This document shows positions 46,448-54,913 of a stretch of 64,000 nucleotides of DNA, piece by piece (position 1 is the first letter of the stretch; every line of letters starts with the position of its first letter). This DNA is from Citrobacter amalonaticus (GTDB lineage Bacteria > Pseudomonadota > Gammaproteobacteria > Enterobacterales > Enterobacteriaceae): positions 868,001 to 932,000 of the forward strand of contig NZ_CP014015.2 in the NCBI RefSeq assembly GCF_001559075.2. Reading direction: 5' to 3'. The notes under the pieces were generated by a model that was given only the letters and a program-made list of their open reading frames with translations, was not told where the DNA came from and made no database searches. A program made the position numbers and the translations under genes.

Positions 46448-47237
46448 TAATCGAGTACCAGGTCGTACATTTTGTCTGCGGGTGTTCTCTTATATCCAAC
46501 TGGCAGGCGACGGCCGCAATATTCTTCGCACTATTCATTCCCGAGAGATACACATAGTTATGATTCTGACAGATATCCGGGTGTCTCGTCAGGAATACCG
46601 CATAGCGAGTGTTTAATGTACTTTTGCCTTTCAATAATAGGGTACAGGATGAAAAGGAGGTGGTATCAATAATGGCATAGGAAGAGAACAGCGATTCGGC
46701 CGGCGGATAAAACACCCCCAAAGAGACGCTTACGCCGACCAACAATAGTGACAGCAAAATAGCTCCCATCATCAGCGTGGTCCTTGAAGGCCGCTGTTTA
46801 CGCGGTGCCGCCGTCATCGCAGGTACTGTTGGCTCCTCCTCACTCTCCTCTTCTCTCGCATTATCAACCGATTCTATCTCCGTCCGTTGAATATCCGCCG
46901 TCATCATCATACCGCGCCGGGCGACGGTTCTGATCAGATCGCGCGGCAACCCGACTTCCGTTAATGCATTCCTGAGCATGAGGGCCGTCTGGTATAACGT
47001 ATTGACGGAAGTGATGTTGTTTTTTTCTCCCCAACCAATCTTTACGAGCTGGCTTTGTGAAATAACAACCCCGCAATGTGTAAGGAGATATAAGAGAATG
47101 AAACTCGCAGGGTTTTGAAGAATGACCGTTTTTTGCGTATTCTTATTCGTCAACGTTCTGTCACCTGGGTGAAAGTCAACCAGGTTATTAATTGTGTATA
47201 ATGTTGTATGTGTGTACTTCTCTGGCACTGTGTGCAT
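46434..47237 (-). CDS. Membrane-tethered winged-helix regulator, CadC/ToxR/MarT-like (set A)
   Basis: 267 residues. The N-terminal OmpR/CadC-type winged helix (about 10-115) includes VILQNPASFILLYLLTHCG and SVNTLYQTALMLRNALTEVG with a wing ending VARRGMMMTA. An acidic linker (about 119-140) and one membrane helix (about 154-176) lead to a short periplasmic domain with Cys198, 223, 245 and 257. There is no receiver domain, so the signal must reach the DNA-binding part directly across the membrane. It resembles YqeI, CadC and MarT. Downstream is the overlapping FidL-like gene; 593 bp upstream is the divergent LuxR-type gene. Targets are unknown. Confidence 0.8.
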   Translation of the reverse strand: MHTVPEKYTHTTLYTINNLVDFHPGDRTLTNKNTQKTVILQNPASFILLYLLTHCGVVISQSQLVKIGWGEKNNITSVNTLYQTALMLRNALTEVGLPRDLIRTVARRGMMMTADIQRTEIESVDNAREEESEEEPTVPAMTAAPRKQRPSRTTLMMGAILLSLLLVGVSVSLGVFYPPAESLFSSYAIIDTTSFSSCTLLLKGKSTLNTRYAVFLTRHPDICQNHNYVYLSGMNSAKNIAAVACQLDIREHPQTKCTTWYSINDEN

Positions 47238-47830
47238 TCTCGCATTTACATGATGAATGTCATGCTACAAAAATCTTATACAGAGATCACCAAATATATA
47301 ATAGATATGCCATTTCGATCATAAGCAAAAAATAAAAAATCTTATAAATCAATACACTTATACCTGAAAAGGATCATGTAATCTTAATTAAGACCATTTT
47401 AGATGCTTTATCATTCAGCACTCATTATTATTGTTTCACGTTTAAAAAACGGACAAACAGATAAATAGCATTACTGAATAAAGGACAAAAGCATTGTTAC
47501 AAATGTTTCAGGCAATTTAACATAAGATCAACTTTTTGCCATTAATGCCATTTAGCGATAAAACTTAAACATTTTTGCAATATAGATTTTCCTGGTGGTT
47601 GTTACAAAATTCCTGGAGGCGATTTTTTATACTTCGCCAGTTTAGTAATGACCCCGTCAGAAACCTGAATTGATACAGAGATAATACCCCTAAAAAAGCC
47701 GGGATTAAGAATAATAGCAATAAACATATTTTCGGATTTCCTCTCTATCAAAGTTGCATTTTGTAGAGTATTGACATGTTTTAAAACGGATGAAATTATG
47801 AAATCATCTACGGATAGGGAGGCGCTCAAT
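47238..47830. other. AT-rich divergent control region, no gene seen
   Basis: 593 bp between two divergent regulator genes. It is strikingly AT-rich compared with the backbone and full of A/T runs, which suits H-NS silencing and curved DNA. Several TATAAT-like hexamers can be read in both directions; none is singled out. The frame at 47602-47964 (-) overlaps the LuxR-type gene and was not accepted. Confidence 0.6.
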
Positions 47831-48532
47831 ATGGGGCTGGACGTTAAATTAAAGAATTTGACATGCAGCAGTTGTACTTTGCATTGTAAAATAATGCCCG
47901 AAAAATCACCCCGCTTACAGTATTGCGCCAATGCCTGTTTTTGCATGTGGCCAGAAGAAAGCATTTATTTTAATAAAGGGGTCATTGAAGGCATTTTAAA
48001 TAACAATCACAACGCCAGACTTAGTGGTTATATTTTTGTGGATTTTTCTATCAGCTTCTTACGCCTGTTTCTGGATAAAGAGTGGATAGAATATCTCGCA
48101 AGTACACGCATGGGTATTATTCTGATCAGCGATCGCAACATGCAGTCGCTCGCCAACTACTGGCGCAAAAAGCATCCTGCGATTTCTGCCATCATTTACC
48201 ATGATGACGGACTGGATGTCGCCAATGAGAAGATCAGGCAGGTGTTTATCGGGCGACATTTGTCGTTTACCAAAGGCAATACGTTGACGCAGATGGAGTT
48301 CACCATTCTGGGCCACATGGTTGCAGGCAGTAACCCGCACCAGATCGCTCAGTTGTTGGAGATGGATATCCGCAGCATCTACGCCTACAAGCAAAGAATT
48401 GAAAAAAGAATGGGTGGACGAATCAATTCGTTGTTTATTCACTCTCATCCGATCTCAGGCGATAAGTTATCTTACCCGCTGTTGATCAAAGAGACGGATG
48501 GTTCAGCAATGCATTTGCAAAGACGCAGATGA
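47831..48532 (+). CDS. LuxR-type HTH protein with a six-cysteine N terminus (YqeH-like)
   Basis: 233 residues from the ATG at 47831, chosen for the strong GGGAGG site 8 bp upstream; in-frame ATGs at 47771 and 47798 lack one. The N terminus has C12-x2-C15-x3-C19 and C32-x3-C36-x1-C38, suggesting zinc or an Fe-S cluster. The middle (about 65-140) is receiver-like in length but lacks obvious phospho-acceptor motifs. The C-terminal HTH reads LTQMEFTILGHMVAGSNPHQIAQLL and SIYAYKQRIEKRMG. Placement near yqeG with CadC-like and FidL-like genes suits YqeH. Its stop overlaps the next gene (ATGA). Confidence 0.75.
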   Translation: MGLDVKLKNLTCSSCTLHCKIMPEKSPRLQYCANACFCMWPEESIYFNKGVIEGILNNNHNARLSGYIFVDFSISFLRLFLDKEWIEYLASTRMGIILISDRNMQSLANYWRKKHPAISAIIYHDDGLDVANEKIRQVFIGRHLSFTKGNTLTQMEFTILGHMVAGSNPHQIAQLLEMDIRSIYAYKQRIEKRMGGRINSLFIHSHPISGDKLSYPLLIKETDGSAMHLQRRR

Positions 48533-48864
48533 GTCCGACAACAGGGAACGAAATGGACAAGGATTATAAAGTGGAATACTACGAGGAAGAAACGCGCGCG
48601 CTGAGTGCGGTACTGTTATCGCTGTTTACGGCCCGTGCTGAGATCGCTTTCGGTGAGCTGGAGTGCTCTCTGCAAAAACTCGCCTTCCCGCCTGCCGTGC
48701 GCAGGTTGTGTGAAGAGGCGTTGCAAAGTCATAGTGAAGACGAAGCCGATCGGACGAATGCCCGGGCAGTTTGCTGCCTGCTGCATGCGCTGGAATCCAT
48801 CAGCGGCTATAAGCACGTTGAGCGCTATATTGCCCAACGGAATCAGGCGGTCGTGTATTGCTAA
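48529..48864 (+). CDS. Small hypothetical protein coupled to the LuxR-type gene
   Basis: 111 residues from the ATGA overlap, or 103 from the ATG at 48553, which has AGGGA upstream. It is helical, acidic and soluble by composition (DYKVEYYEEETRALSAVLL, FGELECSLQKLAFPP), with no signal peptide or membrane segment and no family recognised. The four-base overlap with the LuxR-type gene implies a joint transcript and possibly a joint function, such as an antagonist or partner of that regulator (guess). The next gene is convergent rcnR. Confidence 0.65.
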   Translation: MSPTTGNEMDKDYKVEYYEEETRALSAVLLSLFTARAEIAFGELECSLQKLAFPPAVRRLCEEALQSHSEDEADRTNARAVCCLLHALESISGYKHVERYIAQRNQAVVYC

Positions 48865-48891
48865 GACACCGAGTCGGGACAGCGTTCCCGA

Positions 48892-49164
48892 CTATTTTAT
48901 GTAGGAGTCCAGAACTTTCAGTACCACGTCCAGATCTTCTTCCCGCTTCTCTTCATCACTCTGATGGACGATATGCTCGGTCAGATGCCCTTTAATCACT
49001 TCCCGCATTAAACCATTCACGGCTCCGCGTATCGCGGCGATCTGCTGCAACACGGCGGCGCACTCATGGGGTTCATCGAGCATTTTCTTCAGCGCAACCA
49101 CCTGCCCCTGAATTTTGCTGGTTCGGGCTTTAAGCTTCTGTTTATCCCGGATTGTGTGTGACAT
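48892..49164 (-). CDS. rcnR: RcnR, nickel/cobalt-responsive repressor
   Basis: 90 residues, the E. coli length; CsoR/RcnR family four-helix protein. Metal ligands known from E. coli RcnR are all present: His3, Cys35, His60 and His64 (MSHTIRDKQKLKART, EPHECAAVL, IKGHLTEHIVH). Apo-RcnR binds the TACT-G6-N-AGTA sites found between it and rcnA, and Ni(II) or Co(II) releases it. It is divergent from rcnA. Confidence 0.97.
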   Translation of the reverse strand: MSHTIRDKQKLKARTSKIQGQVVALKKMLDEPHECAAVLQQIAAIRGAVNGLMREVIKGHLTEHIVHQSDEEKREEDLDVVLKVLDSYIK

Positions 49165-49213
49165 CGCAACACCCCATTAACATAAAACGAAGTGAATTAT
49201 AGCATTACGAATC

Positions 49214-49248
49214 TACTGGGGGGTAGTATTTGGTACTGGGGGGGAGTA
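49214..49248. promoter_or_regulatory. Two RcnR operators between rcnR and rcnA
   Basis: TACTGGGGGGTAGTA at 49214-49228 and TACTGGGGGGGAGTA at 49234-49248 match the RcnR recognition site TACT-G6-N-AGTA exactly, spaced 20 bp apart. They lie in the 120-bp divergent gap, so one tetramer array can repress both genes. Confidence 0.95.
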
Positions 49249-49284
49249 GAATCTGGCGAAAACAAGCAACTAAGAATCATTATC

Positions 49285-50196
49285 ATGGGTGAATTTTCAA
49301 CACTTCTTCAGCAAGGTAACGCGTGGTTTTTCATTCCCAGCGCGATTCTTCTCGGCGTGCTGCATGGACTGGAGCCCGGTCACTCGAAAACGATGATGGC
49401 GGCATTTATCATCGCCATTAAAGGGACCATTAAGCAGGCGGTGATGCTAGGACTGGCGGCAACGCTCTCCCATACCGCTGTGGTCTGGCTGATCGCCCTC
49501 GGCGGCATGTATATCAGTCGGGCGTTTACCGCAGAGTCCGTGGAGCCCTGGCTGCAACTGATTTCCGCGTTTATTATTCTGGGCACCGCAACCTGGATGT
49601 TCTGGCGGACATGGCAGGGTGAGCGAAACTGGCTCACCGATATGCAACATGATGATCATCATCATGCCCATCACGATCATCATGGTCACGATCATCATGA
49701 CCACCACGAACATCACGATCACGAGCATCATGACCACCACGAACGCCACGATCATGAGCATCATCACGACCACAGTGACCTGGCAGGACTGGCGGAAGGG
49801 TCGAAAGCTTATCAGGATGCCCATGAGCGCGCGCATGCCAGCGATATTCAACGCCGTTTTCACGGCAAAGAGGTGACCAATGGGCAAATCCTGCTGTTCG
49901 GTCTGACCGGCGGACTGATTCCCTGTCCGGCGGCAATTACCGTGCTGCTGATTTGTATCCAGTTAAAGGCCTTCACGCTCGGCGCAACAATGGTGCTCTG
50001 CTTTAGCCTGGGGCTGGCGATTACGCTGGTGACCGTCGGCGTGGGCGCAGCAGTCAGTGTCCATCAGGTCGCTAAGCGCTGGAGTGGATTCAATGCACTG
50101 GCAAGAAAAGCGCCCTATTTTTCCAGCCTACTGATCGGTCTGGTCGGTCTGTATATGGGCATTCATGGCTACATGGGGATTATTCACACCTCCTGA
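49285..50196 (+). CDS. rcnA: RcnA, nickel/cobalt efflux protein
   Basis: 303 residues from the ATG at 49285; the frame extends 31 codons further up but that would run through the operators. NiCoT-like/RcnA permease with about six helices and the motif LGVLHGLEPGHSKTMMAAF. A cytoplasmic or periplasmic loop at residues 122-163 contains 26 histidines among 42 residues, with Asp and Glu between them, partly encoded by near-identical 33-bp repeats. It exports Ni(II) and Co(II). Unlike E. coli, no rcnB follows; a hairpin at 50212-50232 (GCACAGCGcctgcCGCTGTGC) follows the stop. Confidence 0.95.
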   Translation: MGEFSTLLQQGNAWFFIPSAILLGVLHGLEPGHSKTMMAAFIIAIKGTIKQAVMLGLAATLSHTAVVWLIALGGMYISRAFTAESVEPWLQLISAFIILGTATWMFWRTWQGERNWLTDMQHDDHHHAHHDHHGHDHHDHHEHHDHEHHDHHERHDHEHHHDHSDLAGLAEGSKAYQDAHERAHASDIQRRFHGKEVTNGQILLFGLTGGLIPCPAAITVLLICIQLKAFTLGATMVLCFSLGLAITLVTVGVGAAVSVHQVAKRWSGFNALARKAPYFSSLLIGLVGLYMGIHGYMGIIHTS

Positions 50197-51032
50197 ACGC
50201 ACATTTCTGAGGCACAGCGCCTGCCGCTGTGCTCACTTATCTTTCCAGAAAAACCCACCCATTTCGCTGCAAGCGCAACTATTTGCTCGCTAAATACCAT
50301 CTGATATCGCCATAAAGCACACCGCGTTGGGCTGAAAAACCATCGTCAGTTGCCATTTTCAGGGCAGGTTCTTCCTGTTTATTGCGATGAAAATGATGAA
50401 AGCATCTCAATATCAATTACAGAGTAAATATTTTTTTTCCGTTTTTTGATGTCAAACACCCTGCAATTACTGGAACCCACATCACTTAGTTTCCAAAAGA
50501 AGATAAGTAATCAGATAAAATTCTTATCCCGGCATAGCATCATAAAAATGGTTAGCATAGTTAACTATTCATTTTTTCTTATACATTAAATGTGAATTAT
50601 CTTAACCAGACAATCAATTAAGGAGAAATACGTTTTACGTTCGGTTCAATACTTCAATATTAATCATCTAATAATAGAAAATTCCTAAAAAAGTTACCAC
50701 CGATCTATTTCCAGATTTCAATAGACTCAACCTATCACCAGTATTCTATCTGTTCGTTTTAAACGATTTTCCTCTCCAGGAACATTCCGGATAATATCCA
50801 CAAAGACAAATTAATTTATTCATTCGGGTGAAATGAATCTCGCTGCGAGAATAAAGTCATGGTTATGAAGATATTCTCAACGCAAAAAAAACTCACCCTT
50901 AAGAAAATTACCAATAATTTTATTTTGTCTTCATTCCCGCACAGAGCCATCGCGATAAATGTCCCTGCGCATGGAAGAACCCTGACTCACAGGGTAAATC
51001 AACACGACTGATAAAAAATGGAGTTTTATATT
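50197..51032. other. Long AT-rich leader region before the fimbrial operon, no gene seen
   Basis: 836 bp holding the rcnA end hairpin and then low-GC DNA up to the pilin gene. No open frame with a ribosome site was found. No pair of short inverted repeats like those bounding the fimS switch could be seen, and only an isolated GATC is obvious, so neither recombinase- nor Dam-type phase variation is suggested. This must contain the fimbrial promoter; regulators binding here are unknown. Confidence 0.6.
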
Positions 51033-51566
51033 ATGACCTTAAATCGTGCCTTCCTTTCGGCGCTGATGGCTTCTGCGCTCTTTTCCACGAATGCACTGGC
51101 CTCTGACAATACCATTACGTTTATGGGCGAAGTGAGTGACGAGACCTGTTCAATATCGGTAAACGGTTCTGATGCCTCTCCGGTGGTATTGCTGCCGACC
51201 GTAACGGCTACCGAACTGAATGCCAATCAGGTGGCTGGCGCGACGACATTTGATGTCGGTGTGAGCAACTGTACCGGCTCGTCTACTGGCGTGCAGATCT
51301 CGACGGTCTTCGTTGGCAACAACATCAGTTCTGCTACCGGAAACCTTGGCAGCACCGGTTCTGCGACAGATGTAGAGATCCAAATTCTCGACACCAGCGA
51401 TGACGAAATTGATTTCCGCAGCGCCTTTACCGGCACCGGCGACCTCTCTCTCGCCGCTGACCAGACCTCAGCGAGCGCGACCTATAAAGCCCAGTATTAC
51501 AGTGGCGGCGCGGCCACCACCGGTACGGTACTGGCTTCACTGCAATACGCCGTTTCCTATCAGTAA
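51033..51566 (+). CDS. Major fimbrial subunit (chaperone-usher pilin)
   Basis: 177 residues from the ATG at 51033 with GGAG upstream. Sec signal RAFLSALMASALFSTNALA, then a pilin with the two conserved cysteines (DETCSISVNG and VSNCTGSSTG), and the C-terminal beta-zipper ending LQYAVSYQ with penultimate Tyr. The N-terminal donor strand is NTITFMGEVSD. As first gene of a five-gene operon with its own AT-rich leader it is the likely shaft subunit. The mature protein is Ser/Thr/Gly-rich with almost no Lys or Arg. Confidence 0.9.
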   Translation: MTLNRAFLSALMASALFSTNALASDNTITFMGEVSDETCSISVNGSDASPVVLLPTVTATELNANQVAGATTFDVGVSNCTGSSTGVQISTVFVGNNISSATGNLGSTGSATDVEIQILDTSDDEIDFRSAFTGTGDLSLAADQTSASATYKAQYYSGGAATTGTVLASLQYAVSYQ

Positions 51567-51618
51567 ACGTCGTTCTGGCGGGAATGTACTCCCGCCATCC
51601 ACATTCAGGGAAAATACT

Positions 51619-52371
51619 ATGCGAACCTCTCATCATCATCGCACGCTTATTTCAGGCTGCCTGTTTCTTTTTTTAGCCGCATGCTGTAGCCACGTCAGCG
51701 CCAGTATTACGATGACAGGAACGCGTATTATTTATAATGGCGCGACGAAATCGACTGATGTGCATCTGAAAAATAAAGATGCCATTCCTTATGTTGTTCA
51801 GAGCTGGTTCGATAACGGTAATATGGCCGATGGCCCGGAAAAGTCTGCGCAGGTTCCGTTTATTGCCACGCCCCCGGCATTTCGCATTCAGCCTGGCGAA
51901 GGACAAATCATTCGTATTGTTTACACTCAGGGAAAAGCATTACCGCAGGACCAGGAGTCACTGGTCTATTTTAATTTCATGCAGATTCCGCCCGCCAATG
52001 CCGGACAATCAGTGAGCCAAACCGAAAAACAAAACAGCCTGCTGATTATGCTGCGCAATCGGGTCAAACTTTTTTATCGCCCGGCAGGACTGGTCGGCGA
52101 TCCGCAAAAAATGCTGGAGAATCTGCAGGTCAAACGGATTAGCGGAAATAAAGAACTGGCAATAAGTATTAAGAACAATCAGCCTTATTTCGTCACGGTC
52201 GCGGCCCTGCAACCCGGCGGTTCATCGCAAATCCAGCACCCCAAAAATGACATGATTTCGCCTTTTGCCAGCGAAACGTTTCACTTTCCGCGAACCGCTG
52301 ACGCCCAGCGCGTACGCATTACCTTGATCAACGATCAGGGAGCACGCATCAGTGCCGACTATCCGCTGTAA
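51619..52371 (+). CDS. Periplasmic fimbrial chaperone (first)
   Basis: 250 residues from the ATG at 51619 (AGGG upstream); the longer frame runs back through the pilin. Signal peptide LISGCLFLFLAACCSHVSA. PapD/FimC-type two-Ig fold with TGTRIIYNGATKSTDVHL, FRIQPGEGQIIRIVYTQ and the chaperone signature QESLVYFNFMQIPPAN. The short F1-G1 loop suits the FGS class. It stabilises pilins by donor-strand complementation and hands them to the usher. Its end overlaps the usher start by 20 bp. Confidence 0.93.
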   Translation: MRTSHHHRTLISGCLFLFLAACCSHVSASITMTGTRIIYNGATKSTDVHLKNKDAIPYVVQSWFDNGNMADGPEKSAQVPFIATPPAFRIQPGEGQIIRIVYTQGKALPQDQESLVYFNFMQIPPANAGQSVSQTEKQNSLLIMLRNRVKLFYRPAGLVGDPQKMLENLQVKRISGNKELAISIKNNQPYFVTVAALQPGGSSQIQHPKNDMISPFASETFHFPRTADAQRVRITLINDQGARISADYPL

Positions 52372-54907
52372 CACCGTCGTCGCGCCCTTGCTCGGCCTGG
52401 CGTTAGTTCCGGCGACGGCGTGCGCGGAATACTACTTTGACCCGGCGCTTTTGCAGGGTTCCGATTTTGGTAAGTCACTGGATCTGGATCGCTTTAATCA
52501 GCGGGACACCGCCCTTCCGGCGGGCGACTATGTGCTCGACGTATATCTTAACAACCAGTTGATTCGCCGCCAGGCACCGATCGCCCTGGTTAAACCGGAA
52601 GGCGACAAGACAGAAGTACAACCCTGCCTGTCACCGGAACTGATTGCCGTCAGCGCCATACGTACAACGCAAAATGTAACCCCTAACCTCTGTCTGCCGA
52701 TCGATAGCCTGGGCCCGAAAATCAACTGGGAGGTGGATTTAAGCTCGCTGCGCCTGAACATGGTGGTTCCCCAGGCGGGGCTGTTACATTCACCGCGAGG
52801 ATTCATCCCGGTTTCCGAATGGGACGCCGGGGAGACCGCACTGTTTCTGCGCCACAACACCAACTTTTACCACACCGAAAACACGGACAGCCATCTGCGC
52901 TATGACTATCTGTGGAGCAACATCAATGGTGGGCTCAACCTTGGCCTGTGGCAGGTTCGCCATCAGGGCAACCTGCGCTACGCCGATGACAATCAGACGG
53001 GGGGACACTACAAATACAATGCAGTCGCCACCTCGGTACAACGACCTTTGCCGCAACTGGACAGCATCATTGCTTTCGGCGACAACTACACCAACAGCAG
53101 TCTGTTTGGCAATCTGTCATTTAATGGCGTCAAGCTCAGCACTGACCAACGCATGTGGCCGCAGGGCAAACGAGGCTATGCCCCGGAAGTGCGCGGCGTC
53201 GCCACCACGACGGCCCATGTGGTTGTTCGCCAGCAGGGAAAAGTCATTTACGAAACGACCGTCGCGCCCGGCGCCTTCGTGATTAACGATCTGTACAACA
53301 CCCGCGGCCAGGGCGATCTGACTGTGGACGTCGTTGAAGCAAACGGACAAGTTTCGCGCTTCACCGTCCCCTATTCCGCCGTACCGGACTCGATTCGTCC
53401 CGGAAACTGGAATTACGAACTGGCGATGGGCTATGTTCGTCAGTACTACAGCGTAGAAAATAAGTTTGTTGAAGGTGTACTGCAGCGCGGGATGAGCAAC
53501 GTGCTGACGGCCAACATGGGTTCACGACTGGCGGATAATTATCAGGCCTTCCTCGCCGGCGGCGTGCTGGCAACCTCCGTCGGCGCATTCGGTTTGAACA
53601 CGGTTTTTTCCAGCGCTCATGTGGAAAATAACGAGAAACAACAAGGCTGGCGCGTCGAGGCAAGCTACAGTAAAACCTTCACCACCGGAACCAACCTGGT
53701 CCTCGCGGCCTATCGCTATTCCACCAGCGGCTATCGCGATCTGCAGGACGTACTCGGCGTACGTCGCCAGGAGAAAAACGGCACCCTCTACTACTCCGAC
53801 ACGCTCAATCAGCGGAACAACTTCTCGGCGACGCTCAGCCAGCCGATGGGCGACTGGGGCATGTTGAGCTTTACCGGCAGCACCTCGGATTACTATAACA
53901 ACGCTTCACGCATCACCCAGTTGCAGCTCGGTTACAGCAATAGCTGGCGTGACATCAGCTTCAATATCAGCGCCGCACGCCAGCGGAGTACCTACTCCAG
54001 CCGCTACTTCAGCAGCGTCAACGATCGCGATTTTGATAATGAAAGCCAGCGCAAATACACGGAAAACACCGTGTCGCTGGGGATTTCGATTCCATTCGAC
54101 TTTGGCTCCAGCCGCTCGCAAATCAACCTCGACATGAACCGCAGTCGCGACAGCCGGACGGCCACGGTCGGGATGAGCGGGACGACGGGCGAAAAGAGTT
54201 CTACCTCGTGGGCGCTCTACAGCGGCATCGAGCACAACAACGACAGTGGCGACAGCTCGACCTGGGGCGGAAATATTGAACATCGCACCTCCGTAGGCGC
54301 CTTCCGCGCTTATGCCTCCCGGGGCGACAGTTATCAGCAGTATGGACTGGGGATGTCCGGTACGCTGGTCGCCCATCGCGGTGGGATTACCGCCGGTCCG
54401 TATACCAGCGACACCTTCGCACTGGTGGAAGCCCCCGGGGCACGCGGAGCCGAGATTCGTAATGGGCAGGGCGCGACGGTGGACCGTTTCGGCTACGCGA
54501 TCCTCCCGTCATTAACGCCCTACCGCTATAACACCATTAGTCTCGACAGCCAGAATATGGCCGATGACGTCGAACTTCAGGGCGGCAGCAAGCGGCTGGT
54601 CCCCTATGCGGGCGCGATTTCCCGCGTCACGTTCAAGACCACACACGGGAAAGCAACGTTGATTAACACCACGCTGCCTGACGGCAGCCAGCCACCGATG
54701 GGCGCGGACGTCACGGACAGCGATGGCGAAGCTGTGGGCATCATGGGCCAGGGCGGGCAAATCTACGCCCGAATCGCCGCACAGTCCGGCGTGCTGTTCG
54801 TTAAGTGGGGTAAGAACGCCGCCCAGCAGTGCCAGATCTGGTATCAATTGCCGACAACGCGCGACGCGCCGCTGTATCAACTTACGCTACCTTGCCGCCA
54901 GGAGTGA
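52352..54907 (+). CDS. Outer-membrane fimbrial usher
   Basis: 851 residues from a GTG start with AGGGAG upstream. Signal peptide (VVAPLLGLALVPATACA), then the N-terminal chaperone-binding domain beginning EYYFDPALLQG. A plug-containing 24-strand barrel follows (GYAPEVRGVATTTAHVVVRQ, PGAFVINDLYN). C-terminal domains carry GSKRLVPYAGAISRVTFKT and the disulfide pair in QQCQIWYQLP and LTLPCRQE. It is the FimD-type assembly pore. It overlaps the first chaperone and lies 6 bp before the adhesin gene. Confidence 0.95.
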   Translation: MPTIRCNTVVAPLLGLALVPATACAEYYFDPALLQGSDFGKSLDLDRFNQRDTALPAGDYVLDVYLNNQLIRRQAPIALVKPEGDKTEVQPCLSPELIAVSAIRTTQNVTPNLCLPIDSLGPKINWEVDLSSLRLNMVVPQAGLLHSPRGFIPVSEWDAGETALFLRHNTNFYHTENTDSHLRYDYLWSNINGGLNLGLWQVRHQGNLRYADDNQTGGHYKYNAVATSVQRPLPQLDSIIAFGDNYTNSSLFGNLSFNGVKLSTDQRMWPQGKRGYAPEVRGVATTTAHVVVRQQGKVIYETTVAPGAFVINDLYNTRGQGDLTVDVVEANGQVSRFTVPYSAVPDSIRPGNWNYELAMGYVRQYYSVENKFVEGVLQRGMSNVLTANMGSRLADNYQAFLAGGVLATSVGAFGLNTVFSSAHVENNEKQQGWRVEASYSKTFTTGTNLVLAAYRYSTSGYRDLQDVLGVRRQEKNGTLYYSDTLNQRNNFSATLSQPMGDWGMLSFTGSTSDYYNNASRITQLQLGYSNSWRDISFNISAARQRSTYSSRYFSSVNDRDFDNESQRKYTENTVSLGISIPFDFGSSRSQINLDMNRSRDSRTATVGMSGTTGEKSSTSWALYSGIEHNNDSGDSSTWGGNIEHRTSVGAFRAYASRGDSYQQYGLGMSGTLVAHRGGITAGPYTSDTFALVEAPGARGAEIRNGQGATVDRFGYAILPSLTPYRYNTISLDSQNMADDVELQGGSKRLVPYAGAISRVTFKTTHGKATLINTTLPDGSQPPMGADVTDSDGEAVGIMGQGGQIYARIAAQSGVLFVKWGKNAAQQCQIWYQLPTTRDAPLYQLTLPCRQE

Positions 54908-54913
54908 TGGCTT

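Noticed and set aside
49192..49284. 31-codon N-terminal extension of RcnA
   Set aside because: It would be translated through both RcnR operators and replaces the conserved N terminus; the ATG at 49285 gives the family length.
49660..49780. CRISPR-like short repeats
   Set aside because: The repeats are in-frame His/Asp-rich codons of rcnA, without spacers of uniform length.
50240..51030. Phase-variable invertible promoter before the fimbrial operon
   Set aside because: No pair of inverted repeats bounding a segment was found by eye and no tyrosine recombinase gene is present in the window.
51400..51618. N-terminal extension of the first fimbrial chaperone
   Set aside because: It runs through the end of the pilin gene in another frame; the ATG at 51619 has a ribosome site and a proper signal peptide.
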